From a virus: a DNA stretch of 64,000 nt. The stretch is from IMG/VR virus record IMGVR_UViG_3300046694_000136, positions 170,504-234,503 of that record; one strand, given 5' to 3'. Position 1 is the stretch's first letter, and every line of letters starts with the position of its first letter. The notes under the pieces are model-generated. The model was given only the letters and a program-made list of their open reading frames with translations, ran no database searches and was not told where the DNA came from. Made by a program: the position numbers and the translations under genes. Shown one piece after another: positions 31,344 to 39,108 of this stretch.

Positions 31344-31769
31344 ATGACCACTCCATTGTTGAACGCGTTTCAACTGACCGAACCCACGGCTACTCTAATC
31401 TCGGGCGCTCGCATCTACCACCCGGATAAGACAACCAAGGAGGCTTGGGTTGAACTTCCTCTGAGCCAGTACTTCAAGCAGTCTCCTGAAGACCCTTGGA
31501 AAGAAGCGGCGGTTGCGTTGATTGAAGCCCGTCGTGTTGGCTGTACTTCGGTGAGTATGGGTCACCCTTCGTCGTTGATCGGTGAAGTCCGTCGGTGGTT
31601 CCGGGATAACCCTGACCTCTACGAGATCATGAAGAAGGACGAGGAGGTGTTGTACTTGGTGATCCGTCCCGGTACCGAGACGCTGCTGCATAAGTGGCAC
31701 AATGCCCAGAGCGGTACCAGTGAATACATCCCTATCAACCGTTGGTCTATCAAGGTAATACCGAAATGA
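31344..31769 (+). CDS. Unknown protein, paralog of 32233-32817, 141 aa
   Basis: The C-terminal half shares a block pattern with the gene two positions downstream: S-x-L-x-x-E-x-R-x-x-F-x-x-N-x-x-x-Y-x-x-M near residue 75, and IPINRWSIKVI at the end versus IPRKAWSIELV. The N-terminal half differs. No family recognised. The stop overlaps the next start. Confidence 0.58.
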   Translation: MTTPLLNAFQLTEPTATLISGARIYHPDKTTKEAWVELPLSQYFKQSPEDPWKEAAVALIEARRVGCTSVSMGHPSSLIGEVRRWFRDNPDLYEIMKKDEEVLYLVIRPGTETLLHKWHNAQSGTSEYIPINRWSIKVIPK

Positions 31770-32236
31770 ATCCTTCACTTACTTCTGAACTGGTTAAAGC
31801 AATGCCCGATTGTCCAGGTGTGTTTATCGACACCATTACTGTTGCCTTTGTTGTCAATGACCAAAAGCGGTGCCTGTTCATTAACTCCCCGGAGTTGGCT
31901 GGACTGTCCTTTGAACGCGGTAATGAGCCACCTAGCCTCAGAATTAACCAGTTCCCGGCTACATTGTTTGATGGACTGGACGAGGTGCTTGAAGTATTTG
32001 GCCCGGTTTCCCAAACTACTCATACCCCACTGTTTGACGTTTACATCAGACTGGTGAAAGAGGGTGGCGAGTTTCATATCGAGGAAAGCTCTATTACTCT
32101 TTCGTCTTTACGGATTGGTTATAGCGGGGAGATCATTCCTGAAAAGGATTTCGACCAAGAGTTGTTGAAACCCTTGAAAGAGGCTCAAATTCTCTCCGTG
32201 GTTACCAGGACTGTTGTTAAAGGGAGAAAGAAATGA
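31766..32236 (+). CDS. Unknown protein, 156 aa
   Basis: ATG 31766 overlaps the previous stop (ATGA). A beta-rich N-terminal domain (VFIDTITVAFVVNDQKRCLF) is followed by an acidic middle and a basic C-terminal tail (VVTRTVVKGRKK). No family recognised. It sits between two paralogs and is translationally coupled to both. Confidence 0.58.
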   Translation: MNPSLTSELVKAMPDCPGVFIDTITVAFVVNDQKRCLFINSPELAGLSFERGNEPPSLRINQFPATLFDGLDEVLEVFGPVSQTTHTPLFDVYIRLVKEGGEFHIEESSITLSSLRIGYSGEIIPEKDFDQELLKPLKEAQILSVVTRTVVKGRKK

Positions 32237-32817
32237 ACGAGAACACCAGAAAGTTTATGACGTATACCGGTCCCATCAACAATGGGTTCCGGATGCGGAT
32301 GGATACGTCGTTCGCCAATGACTGTGATCTCGATAAAGCGTGGGATATGATACTCGACGGTCTGGTGGCGAATCTCGAAGCAGGGAAATGGCAAGGGGAC
32401 GTCTCACCATCCGCGCTGGCTCAGGAACTGCGAGCTTACTTCGAATGCAACAGCGTGTACGACGTCATGCGTTTGGGTAACGAGGCGGTCTTTATCAAGT
32501 TGGAAAGGGCTTCTCGTTACGCAACGGCGACACTTCGCCCCAGGATGGGGGTGCGTGAGTTAATTCCTCGTAAGGCTTGGTCGATTGAGCTGGTGGATAA
32601 AGATCTTCTGGTTGGGGTGGTGTCGGGTGAAGCTGCCGAGAAATCTCTCCCGCTCCAAAACACCTTCGTTTTCCCTTACCCGGACAAGAACAAAGTTGGG
32701 CAATTGTGGGGGATCACTAAGCAACCAGATGGGATCGTCCACGTTGTTGAAAGGATCAAGCCGGCGGCTCATGACTTGACCCCTACTCCCATCAGTCTTT
32801 ACAACCCCTTGTCTTAA
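32233..32817 (+). CDS. Unknown protein, paralog of 31344-31769, 194 aa
   Basis: Carries the same block as the gene at 31344 (SALAQELRAYFECNSVYDVM ... IPRKAWSIELV) with a 45-residue C-terminal extension. ATG 32233 overlaps the previous stop. The two paralogs are separated by one unrelated gene, suggesting duplication then insertion, or rearrangement. Function unknown. Confidence 0.6.
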   Translation: MNENTRKFMTYTGPINNGFRMRMDTSFANDCDLDKAWDMILDGLVANLEAGKWQGDVSPSALAQELRAYFECNSVYDVMRLGNEAVFIKLERASRYATATLRPRMGVRELIPRKAWSIELVDKDLLVGVVSGEAAEKSLPLQNTFVFPYPDKNKVGQLWGITKQPDGIVHVVERIKPAAHDLTPTPISLYNPLS

Positions 32818-32827
32818 AGGAATGCTC

Positions 32828-32980
32828 ATGGTCGATTATGAAGGCGATACTTACAGCGGGGTTCCTTACATCTCCAGCGTTCGCTTTGCGTTCTCCCGGC
32901 GCTGTAAAGATTTCTTCGACAAGAAACTGGACAAGCGGTTCTCTAAGAACATTGTGAGTGTTCGAGTGTCCGTTAAATAA
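32828..32980 (+). CDS. Very small basic protein, 50 aa
   Basis: ATG 32828 follows AAGGA 32817-32821 and gives 50 codons ending TAA 32978-32980. The product is basic (RRCKDFFDKKLDKRFSKN) with a beta-type end (IVSVRVSVK). Good ribosome site and tight packing support it. No family recognised. Confidence 0.55.
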   Translation: MVDYEGDTYSGVPYISSVRFAFSRRCKDFFDKKLDKRFSKNIVSVRVSVK

Positions 32981-32999
32981 CCCTCCTTTGGAGATTTAA

Positions 33000-33407
33000 A
33001 TGAAAGTTCAGAAGATTGGTATTAAGCTTGAAATAAACGGCGAAGAGAAAAAGCTCTTCGTTGATACATCCAGCATGACGAACATGGAGCTTCCAGCCAG
33101 CGGGGAACTGAATGCCTTTATTCCTCACTACTCGCTCTCCAAGGCGGTACTGGCTCACGACCAACCCGTGACTGATGAAGAGTTGTTCCCTGAGATGGCA
33201 AAGCTCGGGAAGCGTCCTGTACTCGACATTAAGTTCTCGGTTAGTCGCCCCATAACCAGAGGGCTACAAGGTCTTAAGGGTACTGTGAAAGTATCCGGGA
33301 TCGTAACACAGGGTCAGCTGTCTACCATGCAAGCACTGGATCCAGTTGAACGTGACTTGATCCGCGGTATCAAGGCCGGTGAAGTCTTCGCTGTCTGGGC
33401 CGAGTAA
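33000..33407 (+). CDS. Unknown protein, 135 aa
   Basis: A beta-rich protein beginning MKVQKIGIKLEINGEEKKLF, with a later strand pair (KGTVKVSGIVTQGQ) and a C-terminal helix. GGAG 32990-32993 serves the start. No family recognised. Last gene of the unit starting at 28923. Confidence 0.6.
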   Translation: MKVQKIGIKLEINGEEKKLFVDTSSMTNMELPASGELNAFIPHYSLSKAVLAHDQPVTDEELFPEMAKLGKRPVLDIKFSVSRPITRGLQGLKGTVKVSGIVTQGQLSTMQALDPVERDLIRGIKAGEVFAVWAE

Positions 33408-33432
33408 AGCGTAAGTAACAACCCTATTATAG

Positions 33433-33465
33433 AGCGGGCTTAACGGCCTGCTTTATTTTTTTTTT
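33433..33465 (+). terminator. Intrinsic terminator with long T-run
   Basis: AGCGGGC pairs with GCCTGCT (33446-33452, one G-U) around TTAACG, followed by TTATTTTTTTTTT. Strong Rho-independent terminator. Confidence 0.9.
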
Positions 33466-33486
33466 GTGTTCCATCTTTTCTTACAT

Positions 33487-33505
33487 CTACATTATTAGTC
33501 TGAAT
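33487..33505 (+). promoter_or_regulatory. Early-type phage promoter motif
   Basis: CTACATTATTAGTCTGAAT, right after a terminator and 33 bases before ATG 33538. Confidence 0.75.
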
Positions 33506-33537
33506 CAACAACATTTGTTTATTGAGGATTGTTCGTT

Positions 33538-33954
33538 ATGTCCATGATTGATACCTTTAAAGTTGTCAAAAACGAAGTAGGGGTTCCTGCTTCTGATCGT
33601 TACGAGTCAAAGGACTTGGGATGTACGTTGGCGTACTTCAGGGTTAACTCCGATGGGATCATCACCCTGGAAGAAAGCGGTAGTAATTACAACGGCAACC
33701 AGTTCTATGAACATGCCGTAATGGGCGGTAAATTAACTTACCGGAATTTAAACATTTATACTCTCAATGCAGAGGGTAACTTGGACCACTACTTTCTGAC
33801 GGTGGTGGAAAACCAAATTGTTCGAGTCTCTACCCCGGATGCTACGTTGTTCATGAACGACGATTACATGTTTGCGCTGGGTGAATCCAACGAGGTGTTA
33901 ATAGTCGGCAAAATTTGCCATGCTGTTGATGATCTCCAGTCCAACGACAATTAA
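33538..33954 (+). CDS. Unknown protein, paralog of the next gene, 138 aa
   Basis: Shares with its neighbour the block Y-x-x-x-x-LGC-x-L followed by a G-containing turn and E (RYESKDLGCTLAYF here), and later YFLTVVENQIVRV versus YILSIIQNKIEVV. Acidic and beta-rich. ATG 33538 follows GAGGA. No family recognised; a tandem duplication is likely. Confidence 0.6.
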   Translation: MSMIDTFKVVKNEVGVPASDRYESKDLGCTLAYFRVNSDGIITLEESGSNYNGNQFYEHAVMGGKLTYRNLNIYTLNAEGNLDHYFLTVVENQIVRVSTPDATLFMNDDYMFALGESNEVLIVGKICHAVDDLQSNDN

Positions 33955-33966
33955 GGATTATCCATT

Positions 33967-34338
33967 ATGGGTCTTTATGATGAAGTAACTGTGGAGAAGG
34001 ATAACAAGGTCAACATCCCACCGCCCAAAGATGTTTACCAAACCAATAGTCTGGGTTGCAACCTGTTCGGTCTGCACATTGACAAAGAAGGTTATCTCCG
34101 TTACGACACTGAACCGGATCGGGTCATCGAAGATATATCGTTTTCACTGTACGGTGAGGATGAAACGGAGTATTGCCGGAAATACATTCTGTCGATCATC
34201 CAGAACAAGATAGAAGTTGTCTGGGAAATAGAGGACGATGGGAGTCATCGGGAGATCTACATGAACCCACGTATCCGCGCATCTGTGAACAGGCTGGCCC
34301 AGAACATGCTCCCGTTGCATCGTCGGAGTCCCAAATGA
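33967..34338 (+). CDS. Unknown protein, paralog of the preceding gene, 123 aa
   Basis: Carries VYQTNSLGCNLFGLHIDKEG and the YILSIIQNKIEVV strand that match the upstream gene, with a basic C-terminal tail (LPLHRRSPK). Twelve bases separate the two. The stop overlaps the next start (ATGA at 34335). Function unknown. Confidence 0.6.
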   Translation: MGLYDEVTVEKDNKVNIPPPKDVYQTNSLGCNLFGLHIDKEGYLRYDTEPDRVIEDISFSLYGEDETEYCRKYILSIIQNKIEVVWEIEDDGSHREIYMNPRIRASVNRLAQNMLPLHRRSPK

Positions 34339-34790
34339 ACTTCATGCACATTGATGCGTTCGAGCGGTTGGAGAAGCGCTACGTTCAGTTCATGCGTTTC
34401 TTAGAGGATCCGACTCAATGCGATCCCGAGATCGTCACAGCTGTCGTGAACATCAATCGTCATCCCGGCATCGTTACTATCTGGTCCTGCCAAGGTCACA
34501 TCGGTAAAAACCAGCGAGGGCGCGGCAGCTTGATGGTTGGGGTTCGTAATCAATCTGGTTTGGAAGCGCTGTTCCGTTTTCAACATCGGCTGATGGAACT
34601 TCGTGGAAAGGCTTACGAAACAAGTCTGACCACGGAATACAAACGGGACATCACCTTAAACGAGAAGGGTCCTAACGCAGCGGTATGGTCAGTATGGATT
34701 CTTAGCTGGGCTTTTGAGTGCAGAGAAGTTCCTGCTATCTACAGTCATGTCAATAACGCGTCCCTTGCCGTAATGGAGTACACCCCATGA
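34335..34790 (+). CDS. Unknown protein with a TIWSCQGH motif, 151 aa
   Basis: The segment HPGIVTIWSCQGHIGKNQRG resembles the S-C-x-G-H signature I know from phage hypothetical proteins and from wybutosine-type (TYW3-like) proteins, but the rest does not prove that relation. Mixed alpha/beta with a Trp-rich strand (AVWSVWILSW). ATG 34335 overlaps the previous stop, as does the next start with this stop. Confidence 0.58.
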   Translation: MNFMHIDAFERLEKRYVQFMRFLEDPTQCDPEIVTAVVNINRHPGIVTIWSCQGHIGKNQRGRGSLMVGVRNQSGLEALFRFQHRLMELRGKAYETSLTTEYKRDITLNEKGPNAAVWSVWILSWAFECREVPAIYSHVNNASLAVMEYTP

Positions 34791-35350
34791 ACGAAACCCC
34801 TATCCAAGTAACTAGTGAGAATGGCGACTGGTTTGTTAACAGCTCAGCTTGGATGCGCTGGTCTCGTTGTCTGGTTCGCATGGACGATACGCTGAACGAA
34901 GCGATTGATATCTCCATTGAACCACTGAACCACGTGTCGCTTGACCGCGACGAACGTTTCTCCGATTATGAGCTTAATCGCTTGCTGGAGATGCGAATTC
35001 GCTGCCATATGACAATTAACCCGGATCATCGTTTTGCAAAACGTATCCCGGACAGTCTTGCAATCTACCTCAGTCAGTTGCTCGGGGAGTATTACTACAA
35101 CTTCCTCATGCACGAAGACATCCTCAATGAGCTTGACCATGACAAGTTGGCTTACTACGACAGCTGTACTAACTGGCCGTGGGGTGGGGGTATTCCGTTT
35201 GCCATGATCTGTAAAGATCGTGACAAGTATCCGTTGATTGTTAAGCACTGGATAAAGGTCATGGAAAAAGAACCACACTACCTTAAAGTACAAGACGACG
35301 ACATGATCCGTCGTTATAACGATTATCTCAAACAGGAGCCTGCGCAATGA
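34787..35350 (+). CDS. Unknown helical protein, 187 aa
   Basis: Residues about 19-42 (SSAWMRWSRCLVRMDDTLNE) fit the W-x-x-W module loosely. The rest is helical, rich in Tyr, Asp and His. Linked by ATGA overlaps at both ends. No family recognised. Confidence 0.58.
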   Translation: MNETPIQVTSENGDWFVNSSAWMRWSRCLVRMDDTLNEAIDISIEPLNHVSLDRDERFSDYELNRLLEMRIRCHMTINPDHRFAKRIPDSLAIYLSQLLGEYYYNFLMHEDILNELDHDKLAYYDSCTNWPWGGGIPFAMICKDRDKYPLIVKHWIKVMEKEPHYLKVQDDDMIRRYNDYLKQEPAQ

Positions 35351-36000
35351 TGTTATTGTCTATTTTGTTTCTAAGCGTTGCGATCAACATTTACTACCAA
35401 TGTCTGGTAGTAAAGGGCAAACGGCTGTTAGCTAAGGGTAACTGCTGGGATGACTGGAATAAGGTCGAGCAGTTGCGTAAATCGCTACTCCCCTGGACTG
35501 GCTTCCTGCGTTTTGCCGATCCCATCGTCATCGTGCTTATCGCCCAAGACATGTCCAACGCGAGTTATCCTTGGCCGGTCTGGGTAGGTGCGGCGGTCTG
35601 GGGATTTATTTGCAGTTACTGGCAGCTGTTCGCTTGGTTCGGCTGGATGTATAAAGCACTCTTCGTCAAGAGCGCCAATTCCCAGCATGATCGCAAGTGG
35701 CTGGTGTATGTAGCCAACCGTCGCCTGGTACGTGAGTTCGGCACTGAATACCCAAGAACCCACGCCTTCCTTCGGCTGGCTGCTCGTTTGTTCATCTGCA
35801 ACACCATCGGTCACCGCTGGACTCGCTGGGAAATGATCAAGTACGGTAACTTCGGTGATAGTCGTACTTGCAAAGCTTGCATGATCCACGAAACCAAAGA
35901 GAAGGGTGTTCATACCTTCTGTGAGACGCATGGCCGGTCTTGGAGAGGGATTGCTAACCCTAACTCTGTATTCCGTCGTAAGTACGTTAGACCTGAGTAA
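35347..36000 (+). CDS. Membrane protein with cytoplasmic zinc-ribbon-like tail, 217 aa
   Basis: Three hydrophobic segments lie at about 2-19, 54-72 and 77-105 (VWVGAAVWGFICSYWQLFAW). The C-terminal part is basic and holds CKAC and HTFCETH, which could bind zinc. ATG 35347 (or 35350) overlaps the previous stop. No known family; an inner-membrane protein acting on the host envelope is plausible but unproven. Confidence 0.62.
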   Translation: MMLLSILFLSVAINIYYQCLVVKGKRLLAKGNCWDDWNKVEQLRKSLLPWTGFLRFADPIVIVLIAQDMSNASYPWPVWVGAAVWGFICSYWQLFAWFGWMYKALFVKSANSQHDRKWLVYVANRRLVREFGTEYPRTHAFLRLAARLFICNTIGHRWTRWEMIKYGNFGDSRTCKACMIHETKEKGVHTFCETHGRSWRGIANPNSVFRRKYVRPE

Positions 36001-36011
36001 TAGGAGGCTTC

Positions 36012-36293
36012 ATGCCTATCTGGGCAATTTGTTTGGAAGTACTGTTCTGGGTTTTGTTTCCAGTGGTTGTTTATCTCTACGCCAAGATGTGGTTGGTTTT
36101 CAATAAGTTCAATCGGGTTTACGACCTTACTGAGGACGCTCACAGTTTCGGTCGAATCGATGAGCTCCGGGCTATCAACTTGGAAATATCTCGACGGAGT
36201 AAACGCTTCTTCACAGTCTTGGTGGTGTACATGATCGTGGTAGGAGCGTGGACTTATCTCTGGGTAGTTCCTCACGCAGAAGGGTTACGGTAA
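36012..36293 (+). CDS. Small two-helix membrane protein, 93 aa
   Basis: Transmembrane segments at about 3-26 and 68-88 bracket a charged helical loop (DLTEDAHSFGRIDELRAIN). TAATG overlap links it to the next gene. AGGAGG at 36001-36006 serves its start. No family recognised. Confidence 0.65.
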   Translation: MPIWAICLEVLFWVLFPVVVYLYAKMWLVFNKFNRVYDLTEDAHSFGRIDELRAINLEISRRSKRFFTVLVVYMIVVGAWTYLWVVPHAEGLR

Positions 36294-36682
36294 TGGAAGA
36301 GAAGATTGTTCAAAAGTGTGACTTCACTGAAATGGTGGAGTACCTCACCGATCCGGATAACGTTTGGAATCCTGAGAAGTACGTTCCGAACCGAACCCTG
36401 AACGGTAATTCCTTTGGTAAAGAAAGCATGATCCGCATGCAGTACGTTCGCGGTGCTGGCTTCGCAGAAGGTTATGTGGGGAACTATAAGTTCATCCTGT
36501 ACTACAGCAACATCCAAGGCTGGCAATTGCACTGGCTCGGAACTCTGGACGGGGGTATGTTCAGTCCTCCTCTGGTGCGGTCGCTTTCTCCTGATGCAAA
36601 GAGTGAGCTGCTGGAAGTTGTTAAGGAACGGGCTCACTACCTCCCGCTATCCGCTCTCAATCCCAAAAAGGAACAACAATAA
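36293..36682 (+). CDS. Unknown protein, 129 aa
   Basis: ATG 36293 overlaps the preceding stop. Aromatic-rich alpha/beta protein with a strand pair (NYKFILYYSNIQGWQLHWLG) and an acidic helix near the C-terminus. The stop abuts the next start directly. No family recognised. Confidence 0.58.
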   Translation: MEEKIVQKCDFTEMVEYLTDPDNVWNPEKYVPNRTLNGNSFGKESMIRMQYVRGAGFAEGYVGNYKFILYYSNIQGWQLHWLGTLDGGMFSPPLVRSLSPDAKSELLEVVKERAHYLPLSALNPKKEQQ

Positions 36683-36943
36683 ATGGCTCAGGTCAAGATC
36701 AAGCAAAAGATCCCAATGAACACCTTCAAGGCCGTCGGCGAACAGATCAAGTCCGAGGGGATCCACATCATCTCCAAGGGTGTGTTCCAGACCGGTGATG
36801 TAAAAGCCGGACAAACCCATGGTCGGGTGATCTCGGCGTTCAATCTGGGTGCCAAGATCCAGGTTGACGTACAGTCGAACTTTGACTGTTCGGATAGCCG
36901 TTTTGAAATACTGAACGGCGTATATTACTTGGTAATGAAGTAA
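36683..36943 (+). CDS. Unknown small protein, 86 aa
   Basis: A beta-rich protein (GIHIISKGVFQTGDVKAG, KIQVDVQSN) starting at ATG 36683 immediately after the previous TAA, behind AAAGGA. Small barrel-like pattern. No family recognised. Closed by a hairpin. Confidence 0.58.
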   Translation: MAQVKIKQKIPMNTFKAVGEQIKSEGIHIISKGVFQTGDVKAGQTHGRVISAFNLGAKIQVDVQSNFDCSDSRFEILNGVYYLVMK

Positions 36944-36957
36944 GTTGGTTTATTACT

Positions 36958-36981
36958 CTTCCCAGCCTAACCGCTGGGAGG
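36958..36981 (+). terminator. Hairpin terminator
   Basis: CTTCCCAGC and GCTGGGAGG pair (one G-U) around CTAACC; GGTTAATACCTTTTATTTTT follows. Moderate T-content downstream. Confidence 0.65.
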
Positions 36982-37013
36982 GGTTAATACCTTTTATTTT
37001 TAAGGACTCGGTT

Positions 37014-37166
37014 ATGAGAAGAAAGAAGGTCGATAAAGATCCCTTTGACGAATACCACAAAAGTGCTCTGAAGCAAGATCTCTTCGGAATGGTATTTGCT
37101 GTTGCTGGCGCGGTTATTATTGTGGCTCTCCTTTTCACAGGGATCCAGCATTTCGCCAAAGGTTAA
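37014..37166 (+). CDS. Single-pass small membrane protein, 50 aa
   Basis: A basic N-terminus (MRRKKVDKDPFDEYHKSALK) and one transmembrane segment at about 23-42. ATG 37014 follows TAAGGA 37001-37006. Typical of phage small envelope proteins. No family recognised. Confidence 0.62.
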   Translation: MRRKKVDKDPFDEYHKSALKQDLFGMVFAVAGAVIIVALLFTGIQHFAKG

Positions 37167-37190
37167 TGACGAAAATTAAAAGGAATGGTA

Positions 37191-37310
37191 ATGCTTCAGA
37201 AACACGTTGTACCGGGCTTGATGTTTAGCCTGTTAAGGGTAGCTGCAACAGGGGTTATTTTCTTTCTGGTCATGAACATCGGAAAGCTACAACCTTTGCT
37301 GGACAAGTAG
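37191..37310 (+). CDS. Single-pass very small membrane protein, 39 aa
   Basis: ATG 37191 follows AAAGGAATGGTA and opens 39 codons ending TAG 37308-37310. The product is one hydrophobic helix (VPGLMFSLLRVAATGVIFFL) with short polar ends. Good ribosome site and position between two genes support it; small size leaves doubt. Confidence 0.52.
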   Translation: MLQKHVVPGLMFSLLRVAATGVIFFLVMNIGKLQPLLDK

Positions 37311-37322
37311 AATTTCTTAAAC

Positions 37323-37341
37323 CTATATTACTAGTTCGTAA
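37323..37341 (+). promoter_or_regulatory. Early-type phage promoter motif driving the chaperonin
   Basis: CTATATTACTAGTTCGTAA keeps the CTATATTACTAGT half exactly and varies at the end. It lies 37 bases before the chaperonin start. Confidence 0.7.
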
Positions 37342-37377
37342 CAACATTATTGTTTATTTCTGTAAGTGGAGATTATG

Positions 37378-39027
37378 ATGGCTGACAAAATTTTGCTGGG
37401 CGAAGAAGCAACCGCATTGATCGAATCGGTAATGGCAACGGTTGATCGTGCAGTAACCTCCACCATGGGTCCTGATGGTCAAGTGGCTCTGATGGGTAGC
37501 GGCGACTCCAGCTGGACCACCAAAGACGGTGTGACTGTGGCGCGTTCCCTTCAGTTCCCTACGGCCGAAGAAGAAATCATCAACCGCATCATTTCCGAAC
37601 CGGCCATCAAGACTGATGACGAATGTGGTGACGGTACTACCACCACCATCAAGTTGATGTCGGTCATCTATGCACTGCTGCGCAAAGACAACACCTTCAA
37701 AGGCCGTAAGCGGGTTGAGTACATTGTCAACCAGTTTATCGCTGCACTGGAACGCCAAGCGGTCTTCCCTCAACTGGGTGACAACATGCTGTTCAAGGTG
37801 GCGTTGACTACGTCTAACCAAGACCATAATCTGGCCACTCAGGTTATGGACATCTACCGTAGTTCTGTGAAGGGTTATCCTGACGTTGAGATCAAGCCCG
37901 GTCGTGGTTCCAATGATCTGGTAGAACGTGTTGACGGTCGCGTGATCAACATGTACTTCGCCGACCAGTGGTTCGCTGGTGACAACAACGCGAACAAGGT
38001 TAAGCTGGATCAGTACATTCCGGTAATCGTGGATGACCGCATCCTGCAAGCTACTCCTCAAGAGTTTTACGACGGGATCATGAACATCCGGAAGCAGGTC
38101 GAAGACGACACGCAACCATCCGGTGTTCCTCACCCGCCAATCGTTCTGGTAGTCCGCAGTATCGAGAAGGGCGCGATCAACACGTTGGCCAACCTCGTGG
38201 TCAATAACGAGCAGATGAAAGCGTTCAACAACGGCAACCGTCCTGGTGTTATCGTTGCGATGACTAACTTAGGTGGCGGTCTCGGCGCTGCTGAGATGCA
38301 AGACATCGGTAGTATCTTGGGTGCTCCTTATGTGAACGGTGTTGAAGCACTGAAGACAGCTCAAGTGACGCTTCGTAACACTCCGCTGGTTATCGGTGTT
38401 GCACGTTCTTCGATCCACGATCTGACCCCGCAAGACGAAGCTCGTATCGAGAGTCGTGTTGCTGCTATCGAGGAAGAAATCGCGAACTACAGCTATACTG
38501 ATCGCTTCACTACTCGGGCACGTATCAACGAGCGTCGCGTCCGTCGTCTCCGTGGTGAGGTTGTAACCATCCTGGTGGGCGGTGAGACCAACCAAGAGAT
38601 CAAAGAGCGAGTAGACCGTTATCAGGACGTTGTGAAGGCTGTTCGCAGTGCTCTGGAGAACGGCGTGCTACCTGGTTGCGGTATGGGCCTCATTAATGCT
38701 GCTCGAACAGTTGACCACCTGTTGGACAATGAAGAAGACATGCGTATCGTGCACACTATCGGCACCAGCATCTGGCGACACTTGATGAAGAATCACGTTC
38801 CGCTTGATTTCCCTACGGCCAGTGTCCACCAGAAATTCCCGATCATCAACATCGCTACCGGCGAAGAGATGGACCCGGACTATCTGGATCAGTTGGCTGT
38901 GTGGGATACGGCGTTTGCAACCATCACTGCTTTGCGTGGTGGTTTCCAGACTGCTCAGATCTTGGCAACTGCCAGTTCTGTGTTCACTACGGTCAAGTTG
39001 CACGGTCGCACTAGCACTATCTCGTAA
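37378..39027 (+). CDS. groL: Phage-encoded GroEL-type (group I) chaperonin
   Basis: A 549-residue chaperonin of normal GroEL length. KDGVTVAR carries D50 (GroEL D52), ECGDGTTTT carries D85 (GroEL D87) and the 417-region QDVVKAVRSALENGVLPGCG carries D417 at the GroEL D398 position, so all three ATPase aspartates are kept. The apical domain is divergent and there is no C-terminal GGM tail. Such chaperonins are known in phages EL and OBP of the phiKZ-related group, where they fold phage proteins. I see no GroES gene in the window. The start is ATG 37378, six bases after GGAG; ATG 37375 is an alternative. It is the only gene between its promoter and a terminator. Confidence 0.93.
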   Translation: MADKILLGEEATALIESVMATVDRAVTSTMGPDGQVALMGSGDSSWTTKDGVTVARSLQFPTAEEEIINRIISEPAIKTDDECGDGTTTTIKLMSVIYALLRKDNTFKGRKRVEYIVNQFIAALERQAVFPQLGDNMLFKVALTTSNQDHNLATQVMDIYRSSVKGYPDVEIKPGRGSNDLVERVDGRVINMYFADQWFAGDNNANKVKLDQYIPVIVDDRILQATPQEFYDGIMNIRKQVEDDTQPSGVPHPPIVLVVRSIEKGAINTLANLVVNNEQMKAFNNGNRPGVIVAMTNLGGGLGAAEMQDIGSILGAPYVNGVEALKTAQVTLRNTPLVIGVARSSIHDLTPQDEARIESRVAAIEEEIANYSYTDRFTTRARINERRVRRLRGEVVTILVGGETNQEIKERVDRYQDVVKAVRSALENGVLPGCGMGLINAARTVDHLLDNEEDMRIVHTIGTSIWRHLMKNHVPLDFPTASVHQKFPIINIATGEEMDPDYLDQLAVWDTAFATITALRGGFQTAQILATASSVFTTVKLHGRTSTIS

Positions 39028-39037
39028 TGCGGTAAAC

Positions 39038-39078
39038 GGAGAGGGGTAGCGCCCTCTCCTATCCCTTTTATTTTTGGG
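39038..39078 (+). terminator. Intrinsic terminator after chaperonin
   Basis: GGAGAGGG pairs with CCCTCTCC (39052-39059) around GTAGCG, followed by TATCCCTTTTATTTTTG. Isolates the chaperonin as a single-gene unit. Confidence 0.87.
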
Positions 39079-39108
39079 CTAATCTTATACTGACTAGGAG
39101 GCCTTATC

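Noticed and set aside
34335-34790. tRNA wybutosine-synthesis (TYW3-like) enzyme
   Set aside because: Only the short SCQGH segment matches; overall length and the rest of the sequence do not support the family.
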